A DNA stretch of 13,366 bases from Solirubrobacterales bacterium. GTDB lineage: Bacteria > Actinomycetota > Thermoleophilia > Solirubrobacterales > Solirubrobacteraceae. Below, one piece after another: positions 1-6,053 of the stretch. A program made the position numbers and the translations under genes. The notes under the pieces are model-generated. The model saw only the letters and a list, made by a program, of their open reading frames with translations. It ran no database searches and was not told where the DNA came from. Position 1 is the first letter of the stretch; the number at the start of each line of letters is the position of its first letter. Location: positions 1 through 13,366 of the forward strand of contig PMKB01000210.1 in assembly GCA_003157595.1 (NCBI GenBank). Direction: 5' to 3'.

Positions 1-525
1 ATCGAGCTGCGAGGTCGGCTCGTCCAGGACGAGCAGCCGCGGGCGTCCGGCGAGTGCCGCGCCGAGCGCGACGCGCTGAAGCTCGCCGCCCGACAGCTCG
101 ACCGTGGACCGCTCGAGCAGCGCCTCGATGCCGAGCGCCAGGGCAACCTCCTCGACGCCGCGCGACACGGCGACCGCTCCGTGCCCGCGATTCTCGAGCG
201 GAAACGCCAGCTCCGCCCTCACCGTGCCCATCACGACCTGCGTCTCGGGATCCTGGAACAGCGTGCCGACCTCGGTCGCCAGCGCGGCCGGGCCGTGCTC
301 GCGCAGACTCATGCCGCAGATCTGGGCGCGTCCGTCGAAGCGTCCGCCGTGAAAGTGCGGCACGAGCCCGCAGGCGACGCCGAGAAGCGTCGATTTGCCG
401 GCCGCCGAGCCACCGGCGAGCACCACGAACTCGCCCTGGGCGATATCGAGCGTCAGCCCGCGCAGCGCCGGAGCCGACGCGCCCGGATAGCTGTAGGAGA
501 CGGCTTCGAACTCGAGTGCGTTCAT
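1..525 (-). CDS. ecfA: ECF transporter ATPase (energy-coupling A component), C-terminal part outside window
   Basis: ABC-type ATPase that would power an energy-coupling-factor importer from the cytoplasmic face. The visible 175 residues carry Walker [10 protein letters not shown] (residues 38-46), the Q-loop in LFQDPETQ (Q91), the signature LSGGELQ (144-150) and Walker B LLVLDEP (164-170). The Q-loop spelling and the 'GLVPHF' stretch after Walker A are typical of the CbiO/EcfA branch. The start ATG at 523-525 overlaps the stop of the T-component gene by four bases (ATGA), so the two are probably translationally coupled. The D-loop (SQLD) ends exactly at the window edge. The switch histidine and everything after it are missing, so I cannot tell whether this is a single ATPase or a fused double one. 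The upstream cobalamin riboswitch suggests a corrinoid or cobalt substrate; that is inference. Confidence 0.93.
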   Translation of the reverse strand, partial: MNALEFEAVSYSYPGASAPALRGLTLDIAQGEFVVLAGGSAAGKSTLLGVACGLVPHFHGGRFDGRAQICGMSLREHGPAALATEVGTLFQDPETQVVMGTVRAELAFPLENRGHGAVAVSRGVEEVALALGIEALLERSTVELSGGELQRVALGAALAGRPRLLVLDEPTSQLD

Positions 526-1370
526 CGCACGATCCCACGGCGCTGCGCGAACGGCGCCAGCACGGCGAACGCGAGCACACCGCCCAGCACCCAGGTGCTC
601 ACACCGAGCGATCCATGGATCGAGGGGTAGAACGCGAAGGGCGCCGGCAGCGCAATCGCCGCCGTCGCGATGGCGACGGCCGAGATCGAGAAGGCGAGGT
701 CGTGACGCGACCAGGGCCGATGCGCGCGGCTGGGTCGCCGGGCCGAGCCGTAGCCGCGCACCTCGAGCGTCGCGGCGATGTCGAGCGAGCGGTCGAGCGC
801 GTTGGCGGTGATCGCGCGCATTACGGCGAGCCGTCCACCCGGGTTGGGCCGGCACCGCTGCGCCTCGCCGATCCGTCGCGCGTCGAGCGCCAGCAGCGGC
901 ACCATCCGCGTGGCGATCGTCGCGGTCAGTGCCGAGCGAAACGAGACGCGCCGCAGCGAGCGCAGCAGCTCGTCGGGATCCACCGCGGCGCTGGCCAGCG
1001 CGCAGGCGGCGATGATCACAACCAGCACGAGCGCCTCCTTCGCGCCGTAGGCGATCGACTCGAGGGTGATGTCGAGCTGCCCGAACGGGCCCGCGTCGCC
1101 GAGCCGCACGATCACAGTCAGGCCGTCGCGGCTGACCAGCGCGTTGACGAGCACGATCGCCAGCGCCATCGGCGCCGACAGATACAGCGAGCGGGCCACG
1201 CGGGCTCCGGCTCCGGCGCCGACGCCCGCGCCGAGCAGCGCGAGCGCCAGCACGGCGAGCACCAAGGGATCGGGGATCAGGAGCGCGGCGAGCACCAATG
1301 CCGCGCAGTAGGCGGCGCCGACGCCGGCGCGCGCCGCGTGCAGCGGGCTGGCGCGGCGCAGATAGCTCAT
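522..1370 (-). CDS. ecfT: ECF transporter transmembrane T component (EcfT/CbiQ family)
   Basis: Membrane coupling protein that links the ATPases to a substrate-binding S component. The 282 residues contain hydrophobic segments near 18-32, 35-58, 64-80, 108-128, 225-245 and 257-275. A long amphipathic cytoplasmic region lies between about 130 and 222. That region holds the two coupling-helix motifs of the family. The second is clear ([18 protein letters not shown], with R205-G206). The first ([10 protein letters not shown], about 165-174) is degenerate compared with the usual Ala-Arg-Gly. The ATG at 1368-1370 overlaps the lipoprotein gene stop by four bases, and the stop overlaps the ATPase start, so all three are one translational unit. 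No S component lies between them; it may follow the ATPase beyond position 1. Confidence 0.9.
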   Translation of the reverse strand: MSYLRRASPLHAARAGVGAAYCAALVLAALLIPDPLVLAVLALALLGAGVGAGAGARVARSLYLSAPMALAIVLVNALVSRDGLTVIVRLGDAGPFGQLDITLESIAYGAKEALVLVVIIAACALASAAVDPDELLRSLRRVSFRSALTATIATRMVPLLALDARRIGEAQRCRPNPGGRLAVMRAITANALDRSLDIAATLEVRGYGSARRPSRAHRPWSRHDLAFSISAVAIATAAIALPAPFAFYPSIHGSLGVSTWVLGGVLAFAVLAPFAQRRGIVR

Positions 1371-2293
1371 GGCTCCTCGTCGGGCAGCGGGATCGCCGCG
1401 CCGGCGATCACGGCGACGGCGAAGTGCCCGTCCAGCGTGTCGGCGTTGAACGCCTGGACGGCGGCGGCGACGCCGGCCGCGTCGGTGCCGGTGACGAGCC
1501 AGACCGGCGGCTGACCCATGAAACGCGTGGCGGCGATCAGGCCGGCGCCCGCGCCGGCGCTGCGCACGACGCGACCGGACTCATCGAGCAGCAGGAGCTT
1601 CGTGCCGTGATTCTCAAAGCGTGCGTACACGCCGCTCGCGCCGACGCCGCGAGCGAGCTGTTCAGCTGCCGGATCGGCGTTCAGCGTCGAGAAGGGCCCG
1701 ACGAGCACGCGCAGCGAGAGGTTGTACTGCGAGCACAGCAGGCAGCCGAGCGAGGCGACCAGGTTGTAGCCGGCGAAGACCTGCTCGACCGCCCCGCACG
1801 ACTTCGACGCGGTCTGGGTGCATTCGATCCGCAGCGGATAGCGCTTCCCGCCGTAGCCGTCGGCGAACGGCTCGGGGAAGGAGCCGACGACCGCCGGGAT
1901 GCTCAGCGTCGCGCTCCAGTCGTGGCGGTCCCACCACACGTGGTCGCCGGCGTGGAGCTTGGTCTCGGCCGCCCCCTTCTGCGCCTGCACGCCGTTGACG
2001 TAGTAGAACCAGTCCTGCCCCCCGCCGCCGGCGCGGCTGCTGATGCTCTGCACGAAGCCGCCGCCGTCGAGCGTGCGGACCTTCGTGTTGCGCTCGAGCA
2101 TTCGCATCACGGTGTCGGCGCCGACGATCTTCGGCGCGCCGTCGGAGAGCACGGTCTGCGCGCCGAACCCCTGGGTGACGAGCAGCGAGATGTGTGCCGG
2201 CGTGCTGCCGGCGCCAAGTCCGCAGCCAGCGAGCGCGAGGGCGAGCGCCGCCACGACGGCGACGCTCGCCCTGATCGGTCTAGACGTGGACAC
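1367..2293 (-). CDS. DUF4430 (transcobalamin C-terminal-like) lipoprotein
   Basis: Predicted surface lipoprotein, probably a ligand-capturing partner of the transporter encoded after it. The 308 residues begin with a lipoprotein signal peptide whose lipobox is LAGC (C24). A DUF4430 domain follows (about 34-125), showing the hallmark DWFYYVNGV (94-102) and [11 protein letters not shown] (116-126). This fold is the one found at the C terminus of mammalian transcobalamin and intrinsic factor, which is known from the family and not from this sequence. Residues 127-308 are an extra region I do not recognise, with a cysteine cluster around CTQTASKSC and GCLLC. The start is GTG at 2291-2293, three bases after the previous stop. 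It has no good ribosome binding site of its own, so translation probably depends on the gene before it. It may bind cobalamin or a related corrinoid, judging from the riboswitch. Confidence 0.85.
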   Translation of the reverse strand: MSTSRPIRASVAVVAALALALAGCGLGAGSTPAHISLLVTQGFGAQTVLSDGAPKIVGADTVMRMLERNTKVRTLDGGGFVQSISSRAGGGGQDWFYYVNGVQAQKGAAETKLHAGDHVWWDRHDWSATLSIPAVVGSFPEPFADGYGGKRYPLRIECTQTASKSCGAVEQVFAGYNLVASLGCLLCSQYNLSLRVLVGPFSTLNADPAAEQLARGVGASGVYARFENHGTKLLLLDESGRVVRSAGAGAGLIAATRFMGQPPVWLVTGTDAAGVAAAVQAFNADTLDGHFAVAVIAGAAIPLPDEEP

Positions 2294-2296
2294 CGC

Positions 2297-3070
2297 TCAC
2301 GCGCACGTCTTCGCCCCCGCCGCTTCGACGCAGACGCTCGCCTCGGTCCGGATCGCGTGCGGTGCTGTCACCTTCAGCGTGAGCGCGCCGGCGTGGGTGA
2401 ACGTCAGGGTCGCCGTCCCGTCGGCTGTGGTCCTGGCCGAGCTGCCACCGGCGCTGACGGTCGCACCGACCGCCTTGGACGGCGTGCCCCTGGCGTCGCT
2501 GTAGGCCGTGACCGCAACTTTGAACGGGGTGCCGAGCACCGCGACCGAGGCGGCCTTCACGCCCAGCACCCCCGTGCTCTTGGGGCACTTCTTGCCGTAG
2601 CAGTCCGGGAAGAACAGGACGCTGTCGCCGGGCCTGGGATCGTAGCCGCAGATCCCCTCGGAGGCCGGGGCGTCGTTGACCCAGAAGGCCCAGTATTCGG
2701 CACCGGCGCTCGGGAAGCTCAGTCCTTCGATGCCGGTCAGGAAGTAGGCCTTGTAGGACGCCGACCAGCTTGCGGTCCAGTCGCCGTGGGTGGCCAGCTC
2801 GAGCGCGCCGGCGGCACTTGTGCCGGCGCAGCTGTCGGCGGCGACCCCGTTCTTGGTGACTCTGCTGGTCGAGAGGACGACGCGCGTCGCGGGGAGAAGC
2901 GTCGTCTTGGTGCCTTCGACGCGGACGGTGACGGCGCCGGCGGTGATGCCGGCGGACGCCTGGGTGGTGAGTGGTGCCGTCGCGAACGTTGCGGCGAGTA
3001 GCACGCTGAGCGCAGCGGCGAGCGCCAGCCGGCGGATCAGCGCCGGACGGCCCGAATGGGTGCGTTGCAT
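2297..3070 (-). CDS. Secreted DUF4430 protein with C-terminal Ig-like domain, first gene of the riboswitch operon
   Basis: Predicted exported protein of 257 residues. A signal peptide covers about 1-40 (RR at 13-14, hydrophobic core, TQASA-G cleavage site). A DUF4430-like domain spans about 45-165, with YWAFWVNDAPASEGICGY (126-143) and GDSVLFFPDCYGKKC (148-162) in place of the usual W-x-Y-x-V-N-G and GD-x-V motifs. An Ig-like beta domain covers about 170-257, ending in a short Cys-bracketed tail (CVEAAGAKTC). No lipobox, LPXTG or C-terminal membrane anchor is visible, so it may be released or wall-associated. I chose the ATG at 3068-3070 over a GTG at 3089-3091 because GGAAAGGGG lies 10 bases before the ATG and because the signal peptide then has a normal charged start. 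It directly follows a cobalamin riboswitch, so its expression should fall when cobalamin is abundant. Confidence 0.85.
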   Translation of the reverse strand: MQRTHSGRPALIRRLALAAALSVLLAATFATAPLTTQASAGITAGAVTVRVEGTKTTLLPATRVVLSTSRVTKNGVAADSCAGTSAAGALELATHGDWTASWSASYKAYFLTGIEGLSFPSAGAEYWAFWVNDAPASEGICGYDPRPGDSVLFFPDCYGKKCPKSTGVLGVKAASVAVLGTPFKVAVTAYSDARGTPSKAVGATVSAGGSSARTTADGTATLTFTHAGALTLKVTAPHAIRTEASVCVEAAGAKTCA

Positions 3071-3079
3071 GAGTGGCCA

Positions 3080-3097
3080 ACCCCTTTCCACGAGGGT
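3080..3097 (-). promoter_or_regulatory. Ribosome binding site of the riboswitch operon inside a possible sequestering hairpin
   Basis: On the minus strand ACCCT (3093-3097) can pair with GGGGT (3080-3084) around an 8-base loop, including one G-U pair. This occludes the GGGG core of the ribosome binding site for the gene starting at 3070. Such a hairpin just below the B12 box fits a translational expression platform. The pairing is short and was found by eye, so it is a suggestion only. Confidence 0.4.
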
Positions 3098-3111
3098 CTA
3101 TGTGGGCTTGC

Positions 3112-3269
3112 GGTCGGCGCAGGTCTCCTGGCTTCCGGGCCAATCCTGCCGCGCCTTCCCGGCTCGCGATGGCGAGCCAGTGGCCTGCGCTGGCGCGCGT
3201 GCGGCGGACGTCCCCGGTCACAGTGGCGGGTCCGCGCCGGTTTCACACCGGCTTCCCATGCCACCGACC
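3112..3269 (-). promoter_or_regulatory. Cobalamin (B12) riboswitch
   Basis: Read on the minus strand, the conserved elements appear in the correct order. First comes GGGAAGCCGGTGTGAAACC, then CCCGCCACTGTGACCGGGG, then a variable arm with GCCACTGG and GGGAAGGCG. The B12 box GCCAGGAGACCTGCG follows at 3118-3132. The element is closed by a perfect six-pair P1 helix, GGTCGG (3264-3269) with CCGACC (3112-3117). It lies 41 bases upstream of the first DUF4430 gene and on the same strand, so it regulates the DUF4430/ECF operon. Elements of this class turn expression off when adenosylcobalamin or another cobalamin binds. It is probably a translational switch, because I see no intrinsic terminator between it and the start codon. 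Confidence 0.95.
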
Positions 3270-3281
3270 AATTACCGCGCC

Positions 3282-3287
3282 ATCGTA
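3282..3287 (-). promoter_or_regulatory. Candidate -10 element for the riboswitch transcript
   Basis: Minus-strand TACGAT matches the actinobacterial TANNNT pattern. It sits 12 bases before the riboswitch P1 helix, so a start at about 3275 would give a transcript beginning just outside the aptamer. No convincing -35 box is seen 16-18 bases upstream. The call rests mainly on position. Confidence 0.35.
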
Positions 3288-3315
3288 GCGCTCTGCGACA
3301 CTGCGGGCAGACTCG

Positions 3316-3870
3316 ATGACCGTCAATCTGACCCGCATCTACACCAAGCTCGGCGACGGCGGCGAGACCCATCTCGGGGACATGAGCCGGGTGCGCAAGA
3401 CCGACCCGAGGATCGAGGCCTGCGGCGACGTCGACGAGCTCGGAGCGCATCTGGGGTTCGCGCTGACGCTGCCCGGAGTCCCGGAGCACACGGCCGGCTG
3501 GCTGCGGCGGATCCAGAATGACCTGTTCGACCTCGGCGCCGATCTCTCGGTGCCGCGCGAGGACGCGCGCGAGCGCCTGCGGCTGGCGGCCGAGCAGGTC
3601 GAGTGGCTCGAACAGCGCTGCGACGAGGTCAACGCGGGACTGCAGCCGCTGCGCTCGTTCGTGCTTTCCGGCGGTACGCCGGCCGCCGCCTGGCTGCACG
3701 TCTGCCGCACCGTGTGCCGCCGCGCCGAGCGGCGCGTCGTCGCGCTCGGCGAGGACGCCGGTCCGCAGACGCTGCGCTACCTCAACCGCCTCAGCGATCT
3801 GCTGTTCATCCTGGCGCGGGAGGCCAACAGCGGCGAGGACCCGCTGTGGGTTCCCGGCGAGCACCGCTGA
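3316..3870 (+). CDS. pduO: PduO-type cob(I)alamin adenosyltransferase
   Basis: Cytoplasmic enzyme that transfers the 5'-deoxyadenosyl group from ATP to cob(I)alamin, making adenosylcobalamin. The 184 residues match the usual family length. The N-terminal ATP-binding motif is YTKLGDGGETHLGD (9-22), followed by GDVDELGAHLG (37-47), FVLSGGTPAAAWLHVCRTVCRRAERR (115-140, with the conserved arginines of the ATP site) and LRYLNRLSDLLFILAREAN (153-171). It is the only plus-strand gene and diverges from the B12-riboswitch operon, leaving 46 bases between the riboswitch and its ATG at 3316-3318. I see no clear ribosome binding site before the ATG, so a leaderless or very short-leader mRNA is possible. 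Placement beside a likely corrinoid importer fits a salvage role, activating what is imported. Confidence 0.94.
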   Translation: MTVNLTRIYTKLGDGGETHLGDMSRVRKTDPRIEACGDVDELGAHLGFALTLPGVPEHTAGWLRRIQNDLFDLGADLSVPREDARERLRLAAEQVEWLEQRCDEVNAGLQPLRSFVLSGGTPAAAWLHVCRTVCRRAERRVVALGEDAGPQTLRYLNRLSDLLFILAREANSGEDPLWVPGEHR

Positions 3871-3907
3871 GCGCAGCCACTCGACGCTCGCGCCGGGCCC
3901 GAGCTGC
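3871..3907. other. 37-base convergent intergenic gap
   Basis: Separates the two convergent stops. It contains a weak 5-pair inverted repeat (GCTCG ... CGAGC, about 3886-3904) without a T-tract on either strand. I cannot call a terminator with confidence. Confidence 0.3.
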
Positions 3908-5323
3908 TCAGGACCCGACGCGAACCGAGGGGGCGTAGGCGCGCGTCGGCGCGCCGCTGAAGGTCTGTCCCGCGGGCGAGGTCCACTGCACCCGCCACAG
4001 CCGTCCCGCCACGAAGCGCCCGCTCCCACTCCAGGCGCCGGCGCCAGTGGTCTGCTCGTGCGCCAGTGCGTGCCAGCTGCGGCCGCCGTTGGCGGAGTAC
4101 TGGACCACAACGTGGGTACCACGACGCGTGGGGCGCACGAGACCCCACAACGACACCCCGGTTGGCGTGCGCGTCACCGTCAGCGGCAGCCGGAAGCCGC
4201 CATATGCCGGCTTGTTGACACCGGTGTAGGTCTCAAGACCGGTCTGGAAGCCGACGACGCGGCGGCCCGCCGGATGGTCGTCGCGCAGCAGGTACTGGCC
4301 GAAGGACGCGACCCGCGGGTTCTCCCACGCGAGGTGCTCGGAGATGGCGAGGTACTCCGCCTGCTGCGCGAGCGACACGCCCGTGAACGGGTTGGGGACG
4401 CTCTGAACGCCGAACTCGGTGATGTAGACCGCCAGGCCCGGGCGGATTGCGTGCACCGCGGCGGCGCGGTTGAGCGCGGTCACCAGGCGCCCGATCGTGC
4501 CGATCGTGACGTCGTCTGCCGGCGGGACCCAGAACGGGCCGCGCGAGTTCGAATAGGGGTGCTGGGCATAGCCGTCAGCGGGCAGCAGCGCGCAGTGTCC
4601 AACCGGCCGGTAGGCCGAGTTCAAACACAGCACGCCGCGCAGGAACGCGAGCGGTGCAGGCACACCCTGGCTCGCCACGCCGGTCGGCGATGTCTCGCCC
4701 ATCAGCACCCTCATGCCGGAGAAGTTGCCTGAGGCTTTCAGGCCCTTGTAGCCGGCGAGGAAGAGGCCGCGGTAGATCGCCGCCGAGGCGAGCTTCCCGT
4801 GCACGTACTGCGGTCGCAGGAAACCCGGTTCGTTGGGCTCGTTCCAGATCGAGAAGAGCTTGACCCGCTTGCCGTAGCGCTTGCCGACCGCCTGCGTGAA
4901 CTTGCTGAAGTCGGTCGCGTTGGGGTTGCTGTAGATGTCCTCCCCATGCGGCGTCGCCCAGCGCGGCACGGGCCCGCTCACCGTCAACAGAAGTTTCCAG
5001 TGCAGCTTGACCGCGGCGGCGATCAGCGGGTCATACGCTCCCCAGTGGTAGGCCGCCGGGTTGGCCTGATTGAAGCTCGGCCGCTGCTTATGGTTCGGGT
5101 TGGGCGCGACGTCGCGCCAGTAGATCATCACGCGCAGGGCATGCACGCCGAGCGACTGAAGCTGCGTGATCGTCTTCGCCTGCGTCGCCTGTGTCAGCAA
5201 CGCGTTCGGCGCCTCGAAGAAGACCGCCTCGCCGTGGGAGGCAAGCGCCGGGGTCGCGCCGAGCACTCCCGCGCCGAGCAGCGCCGCGGCGGTCAGGAGA
5301 GCTGTGAGCTTGGAGCGTCGCAT
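3908..5323 (-). CDS. Secreted clan GH-A glycoside hydrolase (cellulase/GH5- or GH39-like) with C-terminal beta domain
   Basis: Predicted exported polysaccharide- or glycoside-cleaving enzyme of 471 residues. A signal peptide covers 1-28/29 (ending PALAS). A TIM-barrel domain follows to about 370. The clan GH-A retaining acid/base is in FSIWNEPNEP (E162), the nucleophile in VYITEFGVQS (E303), and H255 in YAQHPY sits in a usual active-site position. Residues 375-471 form an Ig- or Fn3-like tail (VVVQYSANGGRSWHAL, RLWRVQWTSPAG) that may bind carbohydrate or the wall. The ATG at 5321-5323 has AGGA five bases upstream. The gene follows the lytic transglycosylase stop by 19 bases on the same strand and may belong to the secretion operon. 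It converges on the adenosyltransferase gene. The substrate cannot be told from sequence; exact GH family is uncertain. Confidence 0.88.
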   Translation of the reverse strand: MRRSKLTALLTAAALLGAGVLGATPALASHGEAVFFEAPNALLTQATQAKTITQLQSLGVHALRVMIYWRDVAPNPNHKQRPSFNQANPAAYHWGAYDPLIAAAVKLHWKLLLTVSGPVPRWATPHGEDIYSNPNATDFSKFTQAVGKRYGKRVKLFSIWNEPNEPGFLRPQYVHGKLASAAIYRGLFLAGYKGLKASGNFSGMRVLMGETSPTGVASQGVPAPLAFLRGVLCLNSAYRPVGHCALLPADGYAQHPYSNSRGPFWVPPADDVTIGTIGRLVTALNRAAAVHAIRPGLAVYITEFGVQSVPNPFTGVSLAQQAEYLAISEHLAWENPRVASFGQYLLRDDHPAGRRVVGFQTGLETYTGVNKPAYGGFRLPLTVTRTPTGVSLWGLVRPTRRGTHVVVQYSANGGRSWHALAHEQTTGAGAWSGSGRFVAGRLWRVQWTSPAGQTFSGAPTRAYAPSVRVGS

Positions 5324-5342
5324 CGGCGTCCTGACGCTCGCC

Positions 5343-6053
5343 CTAGCCGCCGGTAACGCTTAATACCCCGGAGCGGCGCGAATGTAGCGCGGACTTTGTG
5401 TTAGCGGCAGGTGTGTTGCGCTGATGCAGTGGCGCCCCCGACCCGTAGCGCGCTGTATAGGCGCGCGCCCAGGAGAGCACCTCGGCCACGTACCACCAGG
5501 CGTGGTTGTAGGCGTAGATCGCCTGTCGATAATCCCCCGGGGCGCCGCTGGCACTGAGGTAATTGGCCATGCTGAAGATGGCATCGGGAGGGCTCCACAT
5601 GTCTGGCGCTCCTTCCCCCGTCGCGCTGATCCCGTAGCGTTGCCACGTCGAGACGAGGAACTGCGCCGGTCCGCCGGCGCCGGCCGAGTTCAGCTGCCCC
5701 TCGACGGTGCACGACGGCGCCGGATCACGGCCGTGATCGCACTCCACGCGGCCGATGCCGGCAAGGATCGCCCAGTCGAGCCCGAACCGCGCAGCGGCCT
5801 GCATGTACAGCGCCAAATAGAGCGCGGGGATGTCGGCACGCGCCTGCGCCGAGGGAGCGACGGGTACGTTCCCGCTGCCGACTTCGACGGGGATGTTCCC
5901 GCTGCCGTTGCCGTTGGGGGCGCCCCCAACGGCAACGCGCTCGGCGCCGCGCGCGACGGCGAACGCGAGCACCAGCGTGCAGCCACCCACGGCCATGAAC
6001 GCTGTGAGCAGGCCGCCGAGCACGGTAGCCGCAAGCGCGATCCGCGCGCTCAA
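5343..6053 (-). CDS. VirB1-like lytic transglycosylase, membrane-anchored
   Basis: Predicted peptidoglycan-cleaving enzyme that would open the wall for the type IV secretion channel. The 236 residues begin with one membrane segment (about 5-34), then a low-complexity Gly/Asn/Val/Pro linker (36-70), then a lysozyme-like SLT domain (about 75-205). Domain signatures are GIGRVECDHGRD with the likely catalytic E104, SAGAGGPAQFLVSTW (123-137), and AIYAYNHAWWYVAEVLSWA (178-196). C105 and C115 could form a disulfide. The start is TTG at 6051-6053, overlapping the preceding stop as TTGA. The next ATG (M20) would cut through the membrane segment, so I prefer the TTG. The C-terminal 30 residues look disordered. 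The linker region carries direct repeats and a 32-base palindrome. Confidence 0.88.
   Translation of the reverse strand: MSARIALAATVLGGLLTAFMAVGGCTLVLAFAVARGAERVAVGGAPNGNGSGNIPVEVGSGNVPVAPSAQARADIPALYLALYMQAAARFGLDWAILAGIGRVECDHGRDPAPSCTVEGQLNSAGAGGPAQFLVSTWQRYGISATGEGAPDMWSPPDAIFSMANYLSASGAPGDYRQAIYAYNHAWWYVAEVLSWARAYTARYGSGAPLHQRNTPAANTKSALHSRRSGVLSVTGG
5859..5907. repeat. Two 22-base near-identical direct repeats, 27-base period
   Basis: Copies at 5859-5880 and 5886-5907 match at 20 of 22 positions (GACGGG...GTTCCCGCTGCCG on the plus strand). They encode the repeated peptide SGN(I/V)PV in the linker of the lytic transglycosylase. The period is nine codons, so the repeat keeps frame, consistent with growth by slippage or duplication. 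Confidence 0.85.
5906..5937. repeat. Perfect 32-base palindrome inside the transglycosylase linker
   Basis: CGTTGCCGTTGGGGGC (5906-5921) is followed without spacer by its exact reverse complement (5922-5937). The symmetry breaks at the next base on each side. It encodes the VAVGGAPNGNG part of the linker. No T-tract follows on the coding strand, so it is not an ordinary terminator, though it could form a very strong hairpin in the mRNA. Confidence 0.9.

Noticed and set aside
54..1514. 486-codon plus-strand open frame
   Set aside because: Antisense to EcfA, EcfT and the lipoprotein gene, dominated by Arg/Ala/Pro, no domain; a high-GC shadow.
1298..3001. 567-codon plus-strand open frame
   Set aside because: Antisense to both DUF4430 genes, which have signal peptides and recognised domains; composition is that of a shadow frame.
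3071..3091. GTG start seven codons upstream of the first DUF4430 gene
   Set aside because: The GTG would consume the Shine-Dalgarno sequence that serves the ATG at 3070, and the shorter form has a normal signal peptide.
2280..3221. 313-codon minus-strand open frame across the riboswitch
   Set aside because: It translates the aptamer itself and a wrong frame of the DUF4430 gene; no domain.
3271..3316. Plus-strand promoter for the adenosyltransferase (TTACCG ... GACACT)
   Set aside because: Poor match to both boxes and a 19-base spacer; no better than chance in this stretch.
3886..3904. Possible bidirectional terminator between the convergent genes
   Set aside because: Only five pairs with a long loop and no T-tract; not supportable by eye.
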